Source of the DNA: Symbiodinium natans
Taxonomy: Eukaryota > Sar > Dinophyceae > Suessiales > Symbiodiniaceae
Reading direction: 5' to 3'
Length of the DNA: 27,500 bases
NCBI GenBank assembly: GCA_905221605.1
Contig: CAJNDS010002133.1
Span: 1 to 27,500 of the forward strand
Shown: positions 26,978 through 27,500 of the stretch, in pieces
Position numbering within the stretch: position 1 is the first letter of the stretch
Layout of the letters: each line of letters begins with the position of its first letter
The notes under the pieces: generated by a model
Told to the model about the DNA's origin: nothing
The model's input: only the letters and a program-made list of their open reading frames with translations
Database searches by the model: none
Made by a program: the position numbers and the translations under genes

Positions 26978-27500
26978 GAGACAGGCTGAGGTTTAGAAAC
27001 CTACCGGAACCCTAAAGTAGCGGGGTTTTCGTGACCCCAAATCCAGGGCTTCAGTTCGTCCTCGCCTTGGGGTTCGAGGCTTCGAAACTCTTCTTGCACT
27101 TAAAATTCCTTCAGCCTGGTTTAGGGTTTAGGGTTTAGGGTTTAGTTTAGGGTTTAGGGTAGTTGTCCAAATTAGGGTCCCTTTTAGGGTCCTGGTTTTC
27201 ACGGTGTCGTACTAACAAGGGAACACAAGACCGACCTTCATTTCGAGAACTGCCCTCTCAAAAGCCTCGTAGAAAGAACGAAATCGAAGCATGCTGCTCA
27301 CCATGGACATACCTGCTTGGCTTTAAACTATAAACCCTAAAGCCCCAAAGCCCAAAATCCTAAACCCTGAACCCTCAACCCACGACTTTCTTGTCTTGCA
27401 GACTTGCCATGGATGGTTTGAAGGATGCACGGCCGTTGGGTGCTTCGATGGTGTTTCGGGCTCAGGGCAGGGCACAACCAGGAACTCTCTCTGCCATCCC

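Noticed and set aside
25815-27500. A true chromosome end
   Set aside because: Arrays are short, alternate in orientation and are followed by unique sequence up to the window end.
1-27500. tRNA, rRNA, spliced-leader RNA genes or CRISPR arrays
   Set aside because: No convincing tRNA box or fold, rRNA core, spliced-leader sequence or regular repeat-spacer array was seen by eye; the tandem repeats lack unique spacers.

Overview
The window looks like nuclear DNA of a dinoflagellate, although no species can be named. Three things point there. (1) All well-supported genes lie on the minus strand as a one-way array, with gaps of only about 170-220 bp between several of them. (2) Reading frames are restored by introns that include GC-AG types, and strong AG acceptors sit just before some start codons, as expected for spliced-leader trans-splicing. 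(3) Plant-type telomere heptamers (TTTAGGG/CCCTAAA), which dinoflagellates also use, are scattered throughout in both orientations. Other protists with TTTAGGG telomeres, such as chromerids, cannot be excluded.

Region 1 (about 0-17 kb) holds the genes. In transcription order, right to left: a 495-residue Lys/Ala-repeat protein with coiled-coil and RGG segments (16723-14860); an isolated terminal exon (about 14227-14013); a Gly/Tyr-rich low-complexity protein (13748-11544); a small CxxC zinc-site protein (10357-9725); a compact C5-cytosine DNA methyltransferase (6979-6233); a GIY-YIG-type nuclease-fold protein (6063-4777); a small basic protein (4557-3891); an unrecognised protein with a CT-tract intron (2869-1463); and a protein with a signal peptide or anchor plus an acidic run (1253-90). 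Gaps contain telomere-like repeats, (GA)n/(CT)n and (AT)n/(GT)n microsatellites, dispersed duplicated segments, and a cluster of CRE-like palindromes at 2.9-3.5 kb. Exon limits were joined by eye from frame, phase and splice consensus and are models, not measurements.

Region 2 (about 17-27.5 kb) has no convincing gene. It is a mosaic of short unique stretches separated by telomere-like arrays that change orientation many times. It holds two arrays of 12 exact heptamers, one bracketed by a 15-bp direct duplication, a 16-bp hairpin minisatellite, G/C homopolymers, and a pair of hairpins with compensating stem changes. Its most distinctive object is an AT-rich, about 2-kb unit at 19214-21200. 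It has matching terminal inverted repeats, TA-repeat flanks, an internal satellite and a large internal hairpin, which is the structure of a non-autonomous transposon.

No shared pathway for the genes is visible. The methyltransferase and the GIY-YIG protein are neighbours and both are domain types known to travel with retroelements, but no reverse transcriptase, integrase or LTR was found beside them.
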